Part shown: positions 28,979 through 51,517 of the stretch, one piece after another
How the letters are laid out: each line of letters begins with the position of its first letter
How positions within the stretch are numbered: the stretch's first letter is position 1
Source of the DNA: Haliangium sp963772315
GTDB lineage: Bacteria; Myxococcota_A; Polyangia; Haliangiales; Haliangiaceae
Direction: 5' to 3'
Assembly (NCBI GenBank): GCA_963772315.1
Contig: CAVYWJ010000004.1
Coordinates: forward strand, 124,001 to 188,000
Length of the DNA stretch: 64,000 nt
The notes under the pieces: model-generated
The model's input: the letters and a program-made list of their open reading frames with translations, nothing else
What the model was told of the DNA's origin: nothing
Database searches by the model: none
Translations under genes and position numbers: made by a program

Positions 28979-29338
28979 TCAGCGATGCGGCTGCGGCGTG
29001 GCCGCGCGGCGGGCCTCGGCCACGCGCGCCAGGCAGCGGGCACGGTGGTCGCGGGCCATCTCCTCGGTGACGCCGAGCAGCTCGACGCGACGCGCGACCG
29101 GCATGCAGTAGCTGGTGACCGTCCACAGCCGCGGATCGTCGAGCGTGACCTGAGCCAGGTCGTGCCACACGCGCGCCGTCTTGTCGTCAGAGGCGGACAC
29201 CACGCGCCGGCCGTCGGGGCTGAAGCGCGCCGTGCTGACCCACTGTTCGTGCCCTCTCAGGACCACGGGGACGCCGGTGCCGTCAGTCCGCCAGATGCGG
29301 ATGGTCTTGTCCTTGGAAGCAGACACGATGCGTGGGTT
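28979..29338 (-). pseudogene. C-terminal WD40 fragment of a kinase-like protein
   Basis: Only the last one to two WD40 repeats remain (RIVSASKDKTIRIW and RRVVSASDDKTARVW), followed by DPRLWTVTSYCMPV, ERIELLGV-like and ARDHRARCLARVAEA-like sequence. This tail is typical of large myxobacterial kinase/nSTAND/WD40 proteins. No kinase, nSTAND or start precedes it; upstream of 29338 the frame loses any resemblance. It may be the orphaned tail of a protein like the two kinases nearby, both of which lack WD40 repeats. Confidence 0.75.
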
Positions 29339-29816
29339 CCTCTGGCAGTGCGCCGGGACCGTGCAATACGGACTTCCGAGACGTGGGTATCCCGGGCAGG
29401 GACGGTTGGTTCGAGCGTGTGAGGCGTCATTCACAGCGGCACTGTCGCCGCGGGATCTCGGATGACCGAAATCGACCGACATCGAGCGCCGTAGCGCGGG
29501 TATGGCTTTGCCCTGCTGCTCGGAACCATGCACCCCGTCGAGCTCGCACCGGCCATGGCCGAGGTCATCCGTGCAGCACAGGCGCGCGATCTCCATATCG
29601 CGTGGCAGTGCCCCGGTCTTGCGTACGACGGGACATGACCGGACATGTTGCAGTCATGACCGGACATCATGTCCAGGAAAGATTGCGCGGCCTGCGCAGT
29701 GTCGTGGTCCTTCTCCGGGAGCCGCCAGCGATGAAATAGAGTCATCGTGAGACGGCGACGGCGTGGCGCCAGGCTGGCCTGTTCTTTGCGAGGAACCGAG
29801 AGCGCGGCTGCTCGTG
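29339..29816. other. Intergenic stretch with repeated GACATG/CATGTCC motifs
   Basis: No convincing gene on either strand. At 29630-29674 there is a cluster of GGACATGACC, GGACATG, TCATGACC and GGACATCATGTCC, forming overlapping inverted and direct repeats. The cluster lies about 180 bp before the kinase start at 29856 and resembles the array at 41195-41235 in front of the second such kinase. Confidence 0.6.
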
Positions 29817-29855
29817 ATGGCGGACCGCGCGTACGGCAACGCCGCGGAGCAGCAC

Positions 29856-32903
<3,048 letters not shown>

Positions 32904-32925
32904 AGGCCGCGTCACGGAGGCTACG

Positions 32926-33906
32926 GTGCCATCGAAGGTAGCAATGATCTGCTCGAGTGCTCTGGCTGGCTGGCTGCTCATGCCTGCGCCGGCGCTGGCC
33001 GAGGACGATACACGCGCTGCAGAGACGCGCGCGCATCCCGCACAGCTGCGCGCAGAAGCGCTGTTTCTGGAAGGAGCTGCGCTGCAGGAGGAGTGGCGCC
33101 TCGAGGAATCGATCGCCAGGTACCGCGAGGCGCTGGCCCACTGGCAGCATCCGCAGATCTACGTCAATCTGAGTCGTGCGCTGGAGAAGCACGGCGATCT
33201 GCTCGACTCCCATCGCAACGTGGAGCTGGCGCTGCGCATGGATGCCGGCCAGATGGACGATGAGCAACGTGCGATCGCGCTGGCGCTCAAGGCCGACCTC
33301 GAAGCCCGGCTGGCCAGGATCGAGGTTCGATGTGATGAGCCCGCCGCGGAGGTGTTCGTCGATGGCAAGCGCTGGTTCGTCGGCCCGGGGAAGCGCGCGT
33401 CCATGGTCGTGGTGGGAGAGCACGCGATCATCGCCAAGAAGCCGGGCCACGTCACGGTCACCGAGTCACAGCCGCTGCTGGCCGGGCAGACCGCGATCGT
33501 CATCGTGCGCATGGTGCGAGATCACGGGCTCGTGGTCGAGCGCCGCTGGCCCGCAGCGGCTCCCTGGACCGCCTTTGCCGCGGGCAGCGCAGTGACCTTC
33601 GTCGGGGCAGCGCTGCTCGGTCGAGCCGACAGTCGCTACAACGATGCGGCCAGCGAGCTCACCAGGGGATGCGCGCTGTCGTGCCAGCCGGGCGCGGGCG
33701 CGGCGGTCACGAGCGCCACGCACGAGCAGCGATGGGGCGTGGTCGCGCTCGTCATCGGCGGCACGGCCGGACTCGCGGGCTTGACCATGATCATTCTCAA
33801 TCAGCCGCGCTCCCATCGCCATGAGGAGCAAGGCGGCGCCGACTTCCAGATCGTCCCGCTGGCGTCACCGCAGGCGACAGGCATGTCGGCGTCGTGGCGC
33901 TTTTGA
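32926..33906 (+). CDS. Exported TPR/PEGA-domain membrane protein
   Basis: Intact 326-residue paralogue of the gene split by the ISKra4 element. Signal peptide (LAGWLLMPAPALA), TPR-like helices at 40-125, a PEGA beta domain at 130-210 (ARIEVRCDEPAAEVFVDGKRW), and two hydrophobic segments (AAAPWTAFAAGSAVTFVGAALL and VVALVIGGTAGLAGLTMIIL) toward the end. PEGA domains occur on surface proteins that bind other envelope components. The GTG start at 32926 has GGAGG 5 nt upstream and lies 22 bp after the kinase stop, so it is probably co-transcribed with the kinase-nSTAND gene and may be its periplasmic partner. Confidence 0.85.
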   Translation: MPSKVAMICSSALAGWLLMPAPALAEDDTRAAETRAHPAQLRAEALFLEGAALQEEWRLEESIARYREALAHWQHPQIYVNLSRALEKHGDLLDSHRNVELALRMDAGQMDDEQRAIALALKADLEARLARIEVRCDEPAAEVFVDGKRWFVGPGKRASMVVVGEHAIIAKKPGHVTVTESQPLLAGQTAIVIVRMVRDHGLVVERRWPAAAPWTAFAAGSAVTFVGAALLGRADSRYNDAASELTRGCALSCQPGAGAAVTSATHEQRWGVVALVIGGTAGLAGLTMIILNQPRSHRHEEQGGADFQIVPLASPQATGMSASWRF

Positions 33907-33946
33907 TCGCCGGCGCATCGCTCGGGCGCTGATACGAGGCCAACCA

Positions 33947-36314
33947 ATGCTGACAATCCTCCTCCGTAACGTCCACCCGTTTCACGTCACCTGGCTCGCA
34001 TGTGGGCTCTTGCTCGCAGCCGGATGCATCGACAACGACCTACCGCGATGTGGCGACGCATACTGCCCGGCGGGACTGGCCTGCTCGGAGCGCACGGACC
34101 GCTGTTACATCCCCGATGTTTGCGGCAACGGCGAGGTGGAAGCCGGTGAGACGTGCGATGATGGCAACACGTTCTCCGAAGATGGCTGCCGTGCCGACTG
34201 CCAGTCGGTCGAGCAATGCGGCAACGGAATGATCGACTGGAACGAGCGGTGTGATTGCGGCACGGGGCAGGGAACGATCCTCGACCCGAGCTGCAGCGGG
34301 CAGCCGAATGGCGAGCTCGGCGGACTGTGTCAACACGATTGTGAATTGCACTGCGGCGACGGCGAGATTCGCGGCGGGGGAGCTCTGTGACGGCGACGTC
34401 CTGGGGACGTCCTGCGTGAGTCTCGGCTTCGATCGGGGACGTGTCGAGTGCAGCGATAGCTGTGTTCCCCGTGTGGATGCGTGCGGCTACGTCGGCTGGC
34501 GCCGCGAGACCATCGGCACCGAGAACATCTATGCCGTCTGGGGCACGGCGCCCGACGATGTATACGTCGTTGGCGAGCGGACGCCGGACGATCTCGACGC
34601 CGTTCATCATTATGACGGGCAGACGTGGTCGAACGTACCCGTGGCGTTCCCCGGTGACCCGGCCGCGGTCGCGCTCTACGACGTCTGGGGATTCGGGGCC
34701 AGTTCCATCTATGCGGTCGGAGAAGAGGGAGTGGTGATCCATTGCCAGGCCATCGATTGCCAGGCCGGCAGTGGATGGACGAAGCTCGATATCGGAACGG
34801 AGGCGACCTTGCGGGGGATCTGGGGCAGCGCGGCCGATGACATCTACGTGATCGGCTATATGGGGAGCGACGGCCCGACGCTGATGCACTACGACGGCGC
34901 CGCCTGGGAGTCGCACGGCGAGCGAATTCCCGGGCCGATCGACCTCGAAGGAATCTGGGGGAGCGGCCCGGCGGATATCTTCGTGGTCGGCGTAGCGGCG
35001 GGCAGCGGTGATGATCGTGGCCGCGTGCTGCACTTCGACGGCGACGAATGGAGGATCGTTAGCGAGGGCTGGCCTCATCTGGTCGACGTCCGCGGCACCG
35101 TCGATGGCCGGGTGTTCGCCGTCGGCGAGTTCGGTTATGTCATCGAGCGTCAAGACGACGGCAGGTGGATCGAGAGCTCCTCGGAGCTGAGTCGTGGGCT
35201 CATCGGCGCCTGGGCGAACGAAGGCAACCATGCGTTCGCCGTGGGTCGATCGGGCGATATCCTGTTCTCCGACGGCAGCGCGTGGACCCCCATGCAATCG
35301 GACGTCACCGTGCGCCTGGAGAGCGTGTGGGGCATCGGCGATCAGCTCATCGCAGCTGGCTGGAACGGCACGCTCTTGCATTATCAGCAGCAGGCCTGGC
35401 TGCCGGTGGGGACGCCCAACGACACCGACATACGCGCTGTCTGGGCAAGTGATCTGCACACGATCTATGCTGCTGGCAACTCGATCTACCGATTTCGCGA
35501 CGGTACATGGGCGGAGATGCCCACAGGTCTGAACACCCGATATCACAGCATCTGGGGGCGCGGCTCCGATGAGATCCTGGTCGGGGGGAGGCAAAGTACC
35601 ATTGGATATCATGACGGCAGCGGGTGGACACGCGTGTTCGGAGGCAACGCCACCGACGATGGCCGCATCAACGCGTTCTGGGAGAGCAGCACGGGTCAGG
35701 TGTTCGCAGTCGGAGGGCCGGGATTCGCGGTCCAGCCCGGCTACGCCCAGATCGCCCGGTGCGAGGGCGCTGCCTGCGCCGAGACCTCCGGCTGGTCGCT
35801 GACGGTCTTCGGTGAGCACGGCGCGCTCCAGGACGTGTGGGGCACGAGCGAGAAGGACGTCTTTGCCGTCGGTGGCCGCGGGGCCATCCTGCATTTCGAC
35901 GGCGACCAGTGGTCGCCCATGGAGTCGGGCACCGATGTCGATCTCCATGCCGTCTGGGGAACGGCAGGCGGCCCGGTCTACGCGGTCGGAGACCAGGGCA
36001 CCATCTTGCGCTACGACGGCAGCGCGTGGTCGCGTGTCGCGCTCCCCTATGACGCGGGCCGATTCCCCTGGGTGAGCAGCGCGCAGTTCAGCGGCATCTG
36101 GGGCAGTGGTCCCGATGATATCTATATCGTCGGTAACAGCGACGGCTTGATCCTCCATCACGACGGCCTTGGCTGGGCACCCATACGCTCCGATATCGAC
36201 CAGCCGCTCTTGCGGGTCTGGGGCCGTCGGGATCAGCGAGGGAGCAAGCACGACACCGCCGTGTTCTTCGTCGGTGAGGCGGGGACGGTGCTCAGGCTGG
36301 TGAAGACGCGCTGA
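33947..36314 (+). CDS. Cys-rich beta-propeller lipoprotein, frameshifted
   Basis: Exported lipoprotein of 788 residues after correction. Signal and lipobox (LACGLLLAAGC) are followed by Cys-rich modules of the myxobacterial type (CGNGEVEAGETCDDGNTFSEDGC). The rest, from about residue 170, is a long propeller built of repeats such as IWGSGPADIFVVG, VWGTSEKDVFAVGG and WGSGPDDIYIVG. The frame breaks at 34379-34385 (GGAGCTC after an extra G). Removing it gives CGDGEIRGGELCDGDVLGTSC, which continues the Cys pattern perfectly. It follows the TPR/PEGA gene by 40 bp in the same direction. Probably a surface-binding protein. Confidence 0.85.
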
Positions 36315-36336
36315 TCTCCGCGGCCGGAGGTCGGTG

Positions 36337-37198
36337 TCATTCGTCGTTCTGCTCGGCGCCATCCTGATGTCCGCGCTTCTTCAGGTGGAGCGCGACGAAC
36401 TGAAACGCCTGGAGCGCCGCGGGCAGCGCGGGGTGCCGTCCCTCCGCGATCTCGACGAAGGAGTCGATGGAGCCGGGATAGACCATCATCGGCCAGCCAT
36501 CGGCCACGAGACATGCCACCAGGGCCATCTCCTCGAGCAGATACTCGCGCCCCAGGGTCTTCCAGTGCTCGCTCCAGCCCGGACCGGATTCGATGCTGCG
36601 CGCGGTACGCGTCAGGTAGTCGTCCGAGAACTCGTCCACGAGCCGGCGCAAGGAAGGATCGGTCTGGTAGAGGGCGCGGACCTGATCGTGGAGCTCCGCG
36701 AAGCAGGGGCCGGCAGTGGCGCGCACGGGCGGCGATCCAGCGCACGCTGGCCTCGAGCTTGGCGCCCTGGAACATGGGTGCATTGCTGCCTCCCAGGCTC
36801 ACTCCGAGGATGCAGCGGTCGATCTGCTGCAGGGAATCTCGCAGCGCGGCAGGGCCGACGTTGGCGATCTTGGCCTTGTAGTACACCTCGTCGCCATGCA
36901 GATGCTCGGGGAGCTTGCGCTCGCGCACGACCTCGGTCTCCTGCTTGCGCAGCTCGCCCGCGCGCTTGCGCTTGGCTTCGATGACCGGGCGCAGCGTGCG
37001 CTGCAGCGCGATGAGCTCGTCGAGGGTGAGCTGGTCCCACGCGAATTGCTGCCAGGGGGGAGCAGCCGAGCTCGGAGAGCCCGATAGGCCCTGGGCGCTG
37101 GCCTGGTTGGGCTGCAGCGCGGCGAGTGCCGTGCGTCCTGCGACGTCATCATGGGTGCTGGCAAGGCCGGTGCGCTCGTGGCGGGGCTGGGTGTGCAT
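36337..37198 (-). CDS. Probable tRNA-dependent cyclodipeptide synthase (XYP-like), shortened and frameshifted
   Basis: Enzymes of this family join two aminoacyl-tRNAs into a cyclodipeptide. The corrected 286-residue product shows CILGVSLGGSN with the catalytic Ser134, GAKLEASVRWI, then REYLLEEMAL with Tyr219 and Glu223 four residues apart, and MMVYPGS with Tyr240-Pro241, the pair diagnostic of the XYP subfamily. The start at 37198 has GGAAGGA 8 nt upstream. A 115-residue N-terminal extension is unusual. The segment between Ser134 and Tyr219 is about 55 residues shorter than in AlbC, removing a strand and the basic helix that contacts tRNA. The frame shifts at 36691-36697, beside GAGCTC. It may be inactive or a divergent short form. 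Confidence 0.62.
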
Positions 37199-37454
37199 GG
37201 CGATTTCCTTCCGGTCCAGCGCTGACCTCGTGCTGTGCCCTGTTTGGTTCACATCCAGGCAGTGTCCCGAGCGAGAAAACGGATGATGAGATTGTGAGCT
37301 CGTCGTGGCGACGGGCTCGACGAGCGGTCCGCCGGGTTTTTTTCATCCGAAACCTTAGGAGCAACACTGCCTGGGGGAAGGCTGCGAGCCTCGGCCGGGC
37401 ATGGTGACGGCGAGCCCGGCGCCTGTCCCGGAACCCGCACGCGGAGCCACGACC

Positions 37455-38111
37455 ATGACCAAGTACATCTTTCGCCTCGCGACCGCGAACGATCAGCCGG
37501 CCATGCGCCGACTGCAGACCCAGCTCGCCGCCGAGCTGGCCGAGCCCATGACCATCGACGAAGTCAGGGATGCGTACAGCGACTGCTTCCTGGTCGAGGC
37601 CGCCAGTACGGACGGCCGGCGCACCGTGGGCATGATGAGCATGACGCGCGCCTCGGCTCAGCCGTTCGCGTTCGAGGAGGCCTTTCCCGGGGTGTGGAAC
37701 GACTGGGCGCTGCCGGTCTCGACCGGCAAGCTCGACCTCCAGCGCGGCGAGCTGGTGGAGCTCGACTGGGGCTACATCGAGAAGCCGTACCGCGGGCAGG
37801 GTTTCGGGGTGCTGCTCCTCGCCGCCAGCCTGCTCCACGCGCACCAGCGGGGCTATGCGGCGTGCGTGGCCGTCGCGGGCGAGGATGCGCTGCGCAAGCT
37901 GCCGCGGGGCGCGTTCCGCTCCACCGGATTCATGACCCACCTGTCCGGTGTCCGCTACGAGCTCGGCACGTTCCTGCCCGCCGAGCTCGCGGCGCCCATG
38001 GCCGCGCTCGTCCACCGCGCCCGCGCGAGGGACTCCCGCATCGCGTGGGAGCTCCCCTGGCGAGCCACGGGGCCGCGCTGGCATGGCCATCAGATGCGCG
38101 TGGTCGGGTGA
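37455..38111 (+). CDS. GNAT-family acetyltransferase
   Basis: Protein of 218 residues with the GNAT acetyl-CoA motif A (LVELDWGYIEKPYRGQGFGVLLLAASLLHAH, in overlapping parts; RGQGFG is the pyrophosphate loop). The N-terminus (FRLATANDQPAMRRLQTQL) is typical of the fold. The ATG at 37455 is chosen; an upstream ATG at 37401 would add 18 residues. It is divergent from the cyclodipeptide synthase-like gene across a 256-bp intergenic region that carries a T-rich tract (37338-37344), and could acylate its product, although nothing in the sequence proves this. Confidence 0.8.
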   Translation: MTKYIFRLATANDQPAMRRLQTQLAAELAEPMTIDEVRDAYSDCFLVEAASTDGRRTVGMMSMTRASAQPFAFEEAFPGVWNDWALPVSTGKLDLQRGELVELDWGYIEKPYRGQGFGVLLLAASLLHAHQRGYAACVAVAGEDALRKLPRGAFRSTGFMTHLSGVRYELGTFLPAELAAPMAALVHRARARDSRIAWELPWRATGPRWHGHQMRVVG

Positions 38112-38144
38112 CACGCCGGTCTCACGTCGCCGCCGGCCCGCGGT

Positions 38145-41039
<2,895 letters not shown>

Positions 41040-41194
41040 CGGTGCTGGGTTGCTTCTGGTTCGCGATGGCTCGCGCGAACGAGCGCGTGCTGCACGTTTT
41101 GCAATCGACGGTCCAGGTGATGACTTGATCTACGTTTCCTGACAGCGCTGGCGCGCCTGGCCAGAGCGAGGGCGATGCCTGCGAGCGCTGGTCT

Positions 41195-41235
41195 GGGACA
41201 TGTCCGGGACATGTCCGGGCATGTCCGGGCATGTC
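41195..41235. repeat. Four tandem GGGACATGTCC motifs (possible operator)
   Basis: Four consecutive units: GGGACATGTCC twice, then GGGCATGTCC twice (the last ending GTC), with a 10-11 bp period that places each copy on the same face of the helix. GGACATGTCC is itself a palindrome. The array is in the divergent region between the kinase (start 41039) and the caspase-like protease (start 41331). Confidence 0.7.
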
Positions 41236-41330
41236 GAATACCCGCTGCAGGTGAGGGAACGCGCGATGGCGCCGGGGGCCGCGGGGGTGGGCTGCTGGCA
41301 TGACTCCTGCTGATACGTCGGCGCACGCAC

Positions 41331-42818
<1,488 letters not shown>

Positions 42819-42871
42819 TGAATCATCGGGCGGGTGCTACCGTTGCCTGGCTGCAGGTCGAGCCGCTGCCG

Positions 42872-43024
42872 TCACCGGGCCGGGGACCTGGCTCCGCCGC
42901 CCGATCCGCTTCCATCGCTTCCCGGAAAATCTGGATTCTTGCCGGGCTCTGGCACGGTCGGCCGCTCGGGGCGCGGTCCTTGGTTCTGATTGTTCTTGGT
43001 GGTTTCATTGTTCTCGTTCGACAT
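42872..43024 (-). CDS. 50-residue Asn/Pro/Gly-rich small protein
   Basis: Short reading frame with very different composition from the GC-driven shadows: an Asn-rich start (MSNENNETTKNNQNQG), a Pro/Glu middle (RPERPTVPEPGKNPDF) and a Ser/Gly tail (SDGSGSGGGARSPAR). It uses AAC/AAT/ACC codons that chance frames here rarely contain, and GAGAGG lies 12 nt before the ATG. No signal or membrane helix. It follows the TPR kinase on the same strand (gap 375 bp) and lies tail-to-tail with the short caspase-like protease. It is a candidate substrate, inhibitor or secreted peptide of this locus; no family is recognised. Confidence 0.55.
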   Translation of the reverse strand: MSNENNETTKNNQNQGPRPERPTVPEPGKNPDFPGSDGSGSGGGARSPAR

Positions 43025-43399
43025 CTGTTTACGATCCTCTCGGTGCTGTTCACGTTACCTGTCCGAGCCTCGGTGCAAGCCCCGCAATGAGGCGTGTCCG
43101 CGCTCGGCCCGGCCAGGAGGGGAGCCCCTGGCTGGTCGTGTAGCCACAAGAGCAAGAGCCAAGCCATCTCCGCAGGGGGCGCTCGATCCCGGCCAGTGAA
43201 AGGAATCAACCTGTTGGGCGGCGCAGGAGAATGTGTATCAGCGAACCACGGTGAGCGTACGTTGCCCGGGACATGACCGGACGCGTCCACCGCGCCGATG
43301 GACATGCCCGAGCGCGATCAGGGCGGTGTTTCTACACGTGTATGGTCGAGCGCGGCGTGCCCGGATCGTACGCGCTGGCGGTCGCGCGTTTGTCATGCA
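43025..43399. other. Intergenic region after the TPR kinase
   Basis: No recognised gene. It contains GGGACATGACCGGAC at 43270-43284 and GGACATGCCCG near 43305, diverged forms of the GGACATGTCC motif seen before both kinase-nSTAND genes. Confidence 0.5.
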
Positions 43400-46525
<3,126 letters not shown>

Positions 46526-46899
46526 GGGCGTTCCCACGTACCACGTCTGCCACTCTACCGACTGTGAGCGTCGCGGCTGTCCGGACCGTCCCGGAGCCGT
46601 GGCCGGCTGCGCAGGCTCCCGAGTCTCCTGCAACTTCGCCCTGTCTCGCAAGTCATGTCAACCGGGGCCTTGCCCGGGCAGGCGACGGAAGCTCGGGCGG
46701 GTCTGGCCAGGTCGCGCGCTCATCAGCCTGGCAGTGCGCCGGGCGTCGGACCGGATCACCGCAATCGACAGATTTCGCTCGCTGCGCTCGCGTGGGGACT
46801 CTCGCTCGCTGCGCTCGCGTGGGGACTTCGCTCACCGGCTCGCGTGGCTCGTCGCTCCCCGCGCTCGCGTGGCTCGTCGCTCACCCGGCGCGTGCAGCG
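46526..46899. other. Repeat-bearing spacer between kinase and sigma factor genes
   Basis: No gene recognised. A 26-bp exact direct repeat (TCGCTCGCTGCGCTCGCG, then TGGGGACT) occurs at 46775-46800 and 46802-46827, and a 20-bp unit GCTCGCGTGGCTCGTCGCTC occurs twice just downstream. Such GCTCGCTGCGCTCGC units could form hairpins in RNA. Confidence 0.7.
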
Positions 46900-47526
46900 T
46901 CAGGTCGGGCGCGCGCCCAGCATGGCCTGGCGGCAGCGCTCTGCCCAGTCGTCGAGTCGGGTCATCGTGCTGGCCAGCTCGTCGCGCGACTGCGCCAGGC
47001 GGCCCATGCACTCATCGAGCAGCTCGCGCGCCCGGCGCAGCCGGCTGCGCACCGTGCCCACGGGCAGCCCCAGCGCCTCGGCCATGACCTCGGTGGTCAT
47101 CTGCTCCCAGTAATGCAGCTCCAGCACCACCTGGTAATCGACCGGGATGTTGCGCAGCGCCTCGAGCAGGAGCCGCTGCTCGCGGCGGTTGGTGATCAGC
47201 GTGCCGGGGCCGGGCGCGATGTCGTGCACCGACATCTCGTCGAGGTCGAGCTGCTGGCCGCCGCGATACACCTTGCGCAGGTGACCGCGCAGCACGTTGT
47301 ACGCGATCGAGAACAGATAGGAGCGGAACTTGCTGCTGTCCTGCACCCGGTCGCGGCCATCGACGCAGGCGATGAACGTCTCCTGCACCAGGTCCTCGAT
47401 ATCGCCAGAGATCTTGTTCAGGAAGAACCGCTCCACGGTGTCGTAGTAGCGCTCGAACAATGCCTCGCCCGCCGCCACGTCCCCCTGGCGCCAGCGCTGG
47501 AGCAGGGCGGCATCGTCGATGTCCAT
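46900..47526 (-). CDS. ECF-type RNA polymerase sigma factor
   Basis: Sigma-70-family factor of 208 residues, paralogue of the one at 21571-22218. Region 2: EALFERYYDTVERFFLNK, LVQETFIACVDG, FRSYLFSIAYNVL. Region 4: YQVVLELHYWEQMTTEVMAEALGLPVGTVRSRLRR (in parts). The tail ASTMTRLDDWAERCRQAM is shared with its paralogue and may be a regulatory element. It lies between the CHAT-cyclase-FHA gene (67 bp upstream) and the TPR kinase on the same strand. No anti-sigma factor gene is visible. Confidence 0.9.
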   Translation of the reverse strand: MDIDDAALLQRWRQGDVAAGEALFERYYDTVERFFLNKISGDIEDLVQETFIACVDGRDRVQDSSKFRSYLFSIAYNVLRGHLRKVYRGGQQLDLDEMSVHDIAPGPGTLITNRREQRLLLEALRNIPVDYQVVLELHYWEQMTTEVMAEALGLPVGTVRSRLRRARELLDECMGRLAQSRDELASTMTRLDDWAERCRQAMLGARPT

Positions 47527-47593
47527 GCGCGGTATGGTAACACCGCCGCCGCCGCCCGATCACCCTCTCTGCAGGCCGGTCTCCCAGGCGCCC

Positions 47594-49714
<2,121 letters not shown>

Positions 49715-49732
49715 CCCGGGCGCGGCTGCAAG

Positions 49733-51431
49733 TCACGGGCCGCCTGCGCCCGGCCGGTCAGTGGTTTGCAGCCCGTGCAAGATCGCGGCGCGTCCGGCCT
49801 CGCGGTAGAGCGCGACCAGCCGGGCGAGCACGGCCGCATCCAGCCCATGCGCGCTGGCCACGTCCGCCGGCGCGCTGCCGCCGAGCACCGCGAGCACGGC
49901 CGCCTCCACGACATCGAGCTCGCGCGCCGTCGCGTCGCCGTGCCCGCGGACGAGCATGGCGCCGATCGGAGCGCCGATCGGAGCCCCGGGGCCGATCCGG
50001 TCCCCGGTGCCGGCCAGCGGCAGTCGCACCGCCGGATCGCCGAGCAGCATCCAGCCGGCCAGGTCTTGCCGCAGCATCCACAGATGCCCGCGCCGGGCGC
50101 GTGCGCGCGTATCGAGCGCGGGCCGGCCCGCGCGCGCGTGGCTGTCGTAGAGCGCGGTCAGCTCGGTGTTCACCTCGTCGAAGAAGCGCGCCAGATACCG
50201 GAGCGCCACGCCCGCGCGATCGCCGTGCAGCAGCGACTGCACCACGCCCATCAGCCGTCCCGGCCGTCGCATCGGCCGATCGTCGAGATCGAGGAAGCTG
50301 TACGCCCACGCCAGATCGACGTGGCCGATGAACACCAGCGGCCCCTCCGGGCTGGCCAGCGCCGCCTTGGGCAGCGCCGCGACGAACGGGCGCGCCCCGG
50401 CCAGCGTGTCCAGGACATGTCCGATGCCATCGCGGACATGTCCGGTCTGTCCCAGCATGGCCAGCCAGTGGTGATAGTCGCTGCGGTCCGGCGTGCCCGC
50501 GCTGAAGCAGGCCAGGGCCAGCCACGCGCCCCCGGGCAGGAACGCGCGCCCCGCGAGGTCGCGGCCGCTCAGCGCCTCGCCGTGGCCAAAGCTCAGCGCG
50601 CCCTGCTCCAGCCGCTGCCGGCCCGCCTGGCTCCACCCCGCGCGCGGCGCGCCCACCCCGTGCCCGAGCGTCAGCAGCACGCCCGGCACCCCGGCCCGCT
50701 CGCCCACCGCGCGCCAGAGGCTCCGCGGGCGCCGGCGTGCTGCTGCCGGTCGCCCGGATCTCGCCCACCCGCACGTCCCCGAAATCGCGCCGTCGCTCCA
50801 GGATGCGCCGGCCCGGCTCCATCAGCGCATCGCTGCCCCGGCGCGTGGCCGTCGTGCCGTCGTGCACCGTGTGCAGCAGCGCGTCGCCGGTCGCAGCGCT
50901 GGCCGGCCGATCCTCCCAGCGCTGCACCTTCTCGACATAGGCCCGGTAGTCGTCCGCGCGCTCGAACGCGAGCCGCCCGACGAACCCGTCCGTGCCCAGC
51001 GCCTGCTGCAAGATCATGGGCACCTGGTCGAGATCGCCGAGCACGAGCTGGTAGCGCGGTAGATCGAAGTCGAGATCATCGCCCGGCCGGAACCCGCGCC
51101 GCTTCCAGCGGATCACCTCGTCCACGCTCATGCGCGCGGGCACGCGGTAGACCCGCACCGGCCGCTCGCCCTGCTGCCGTTGCCGGCGCGCGATCAGGGG
51201 CGCGATCAGATCCAGCAGCCGGTCCCCGTCCTTGCCCTGGGGCGCGATCACGCCCCAGCGCTGCTGCGCGAGATCGCCGGGGTCAGCGCTCTCGCTCCAC
51301 AGCAGCGTGGGCGGCGGGCGAGGCGTGGGCGTGGGCGCGTCGGCCGCGGCGGGCCACCCCACCCCGCGCTCCAGCACGGGCGTGTGATCGTCAGCGTGTA
51401 CCAGGAGTAGATCCAGATCCGAGGGTCGCAT
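49733..51431 (-). CDS. Clan CD (gingipain/caspase-like) protease with HTH-like tail, frameshifted
   Basis: Corrected protein of 565 residues, homologous along its length to the module 1 protease. Catalytic His257 (VLLTLGHGVG) and Cys308 (WLALACFSAGTP) are present, together with YQLVLGDLDQVPMILQQAL and VGRLAFE. The C-terminal segment VLAVLGGSAPADVASAHGLDAAVLARLVALYREAG (in parts) matches the HTH-like tail of its relative. The frame breaks at 50717-50723, plus-strand GAGGCTC; restoring GAGCTC gives TPAPAELWRAVGERAG. The start at 51431 follows a strong divergent intergenic region of 86 bp shared with the protease at 51518. Downstream is the CHAT fusion gene. Confidence 0.82.
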
Positions 51432-51517
51432 GCACCCCGGCTGATCACATCGCGCGCCAGCCCGCTCGCCCGGCGTGGCCTCGTTCTTGCTCTTCGCTCG
51501 CCACGAGGAGCACACCC

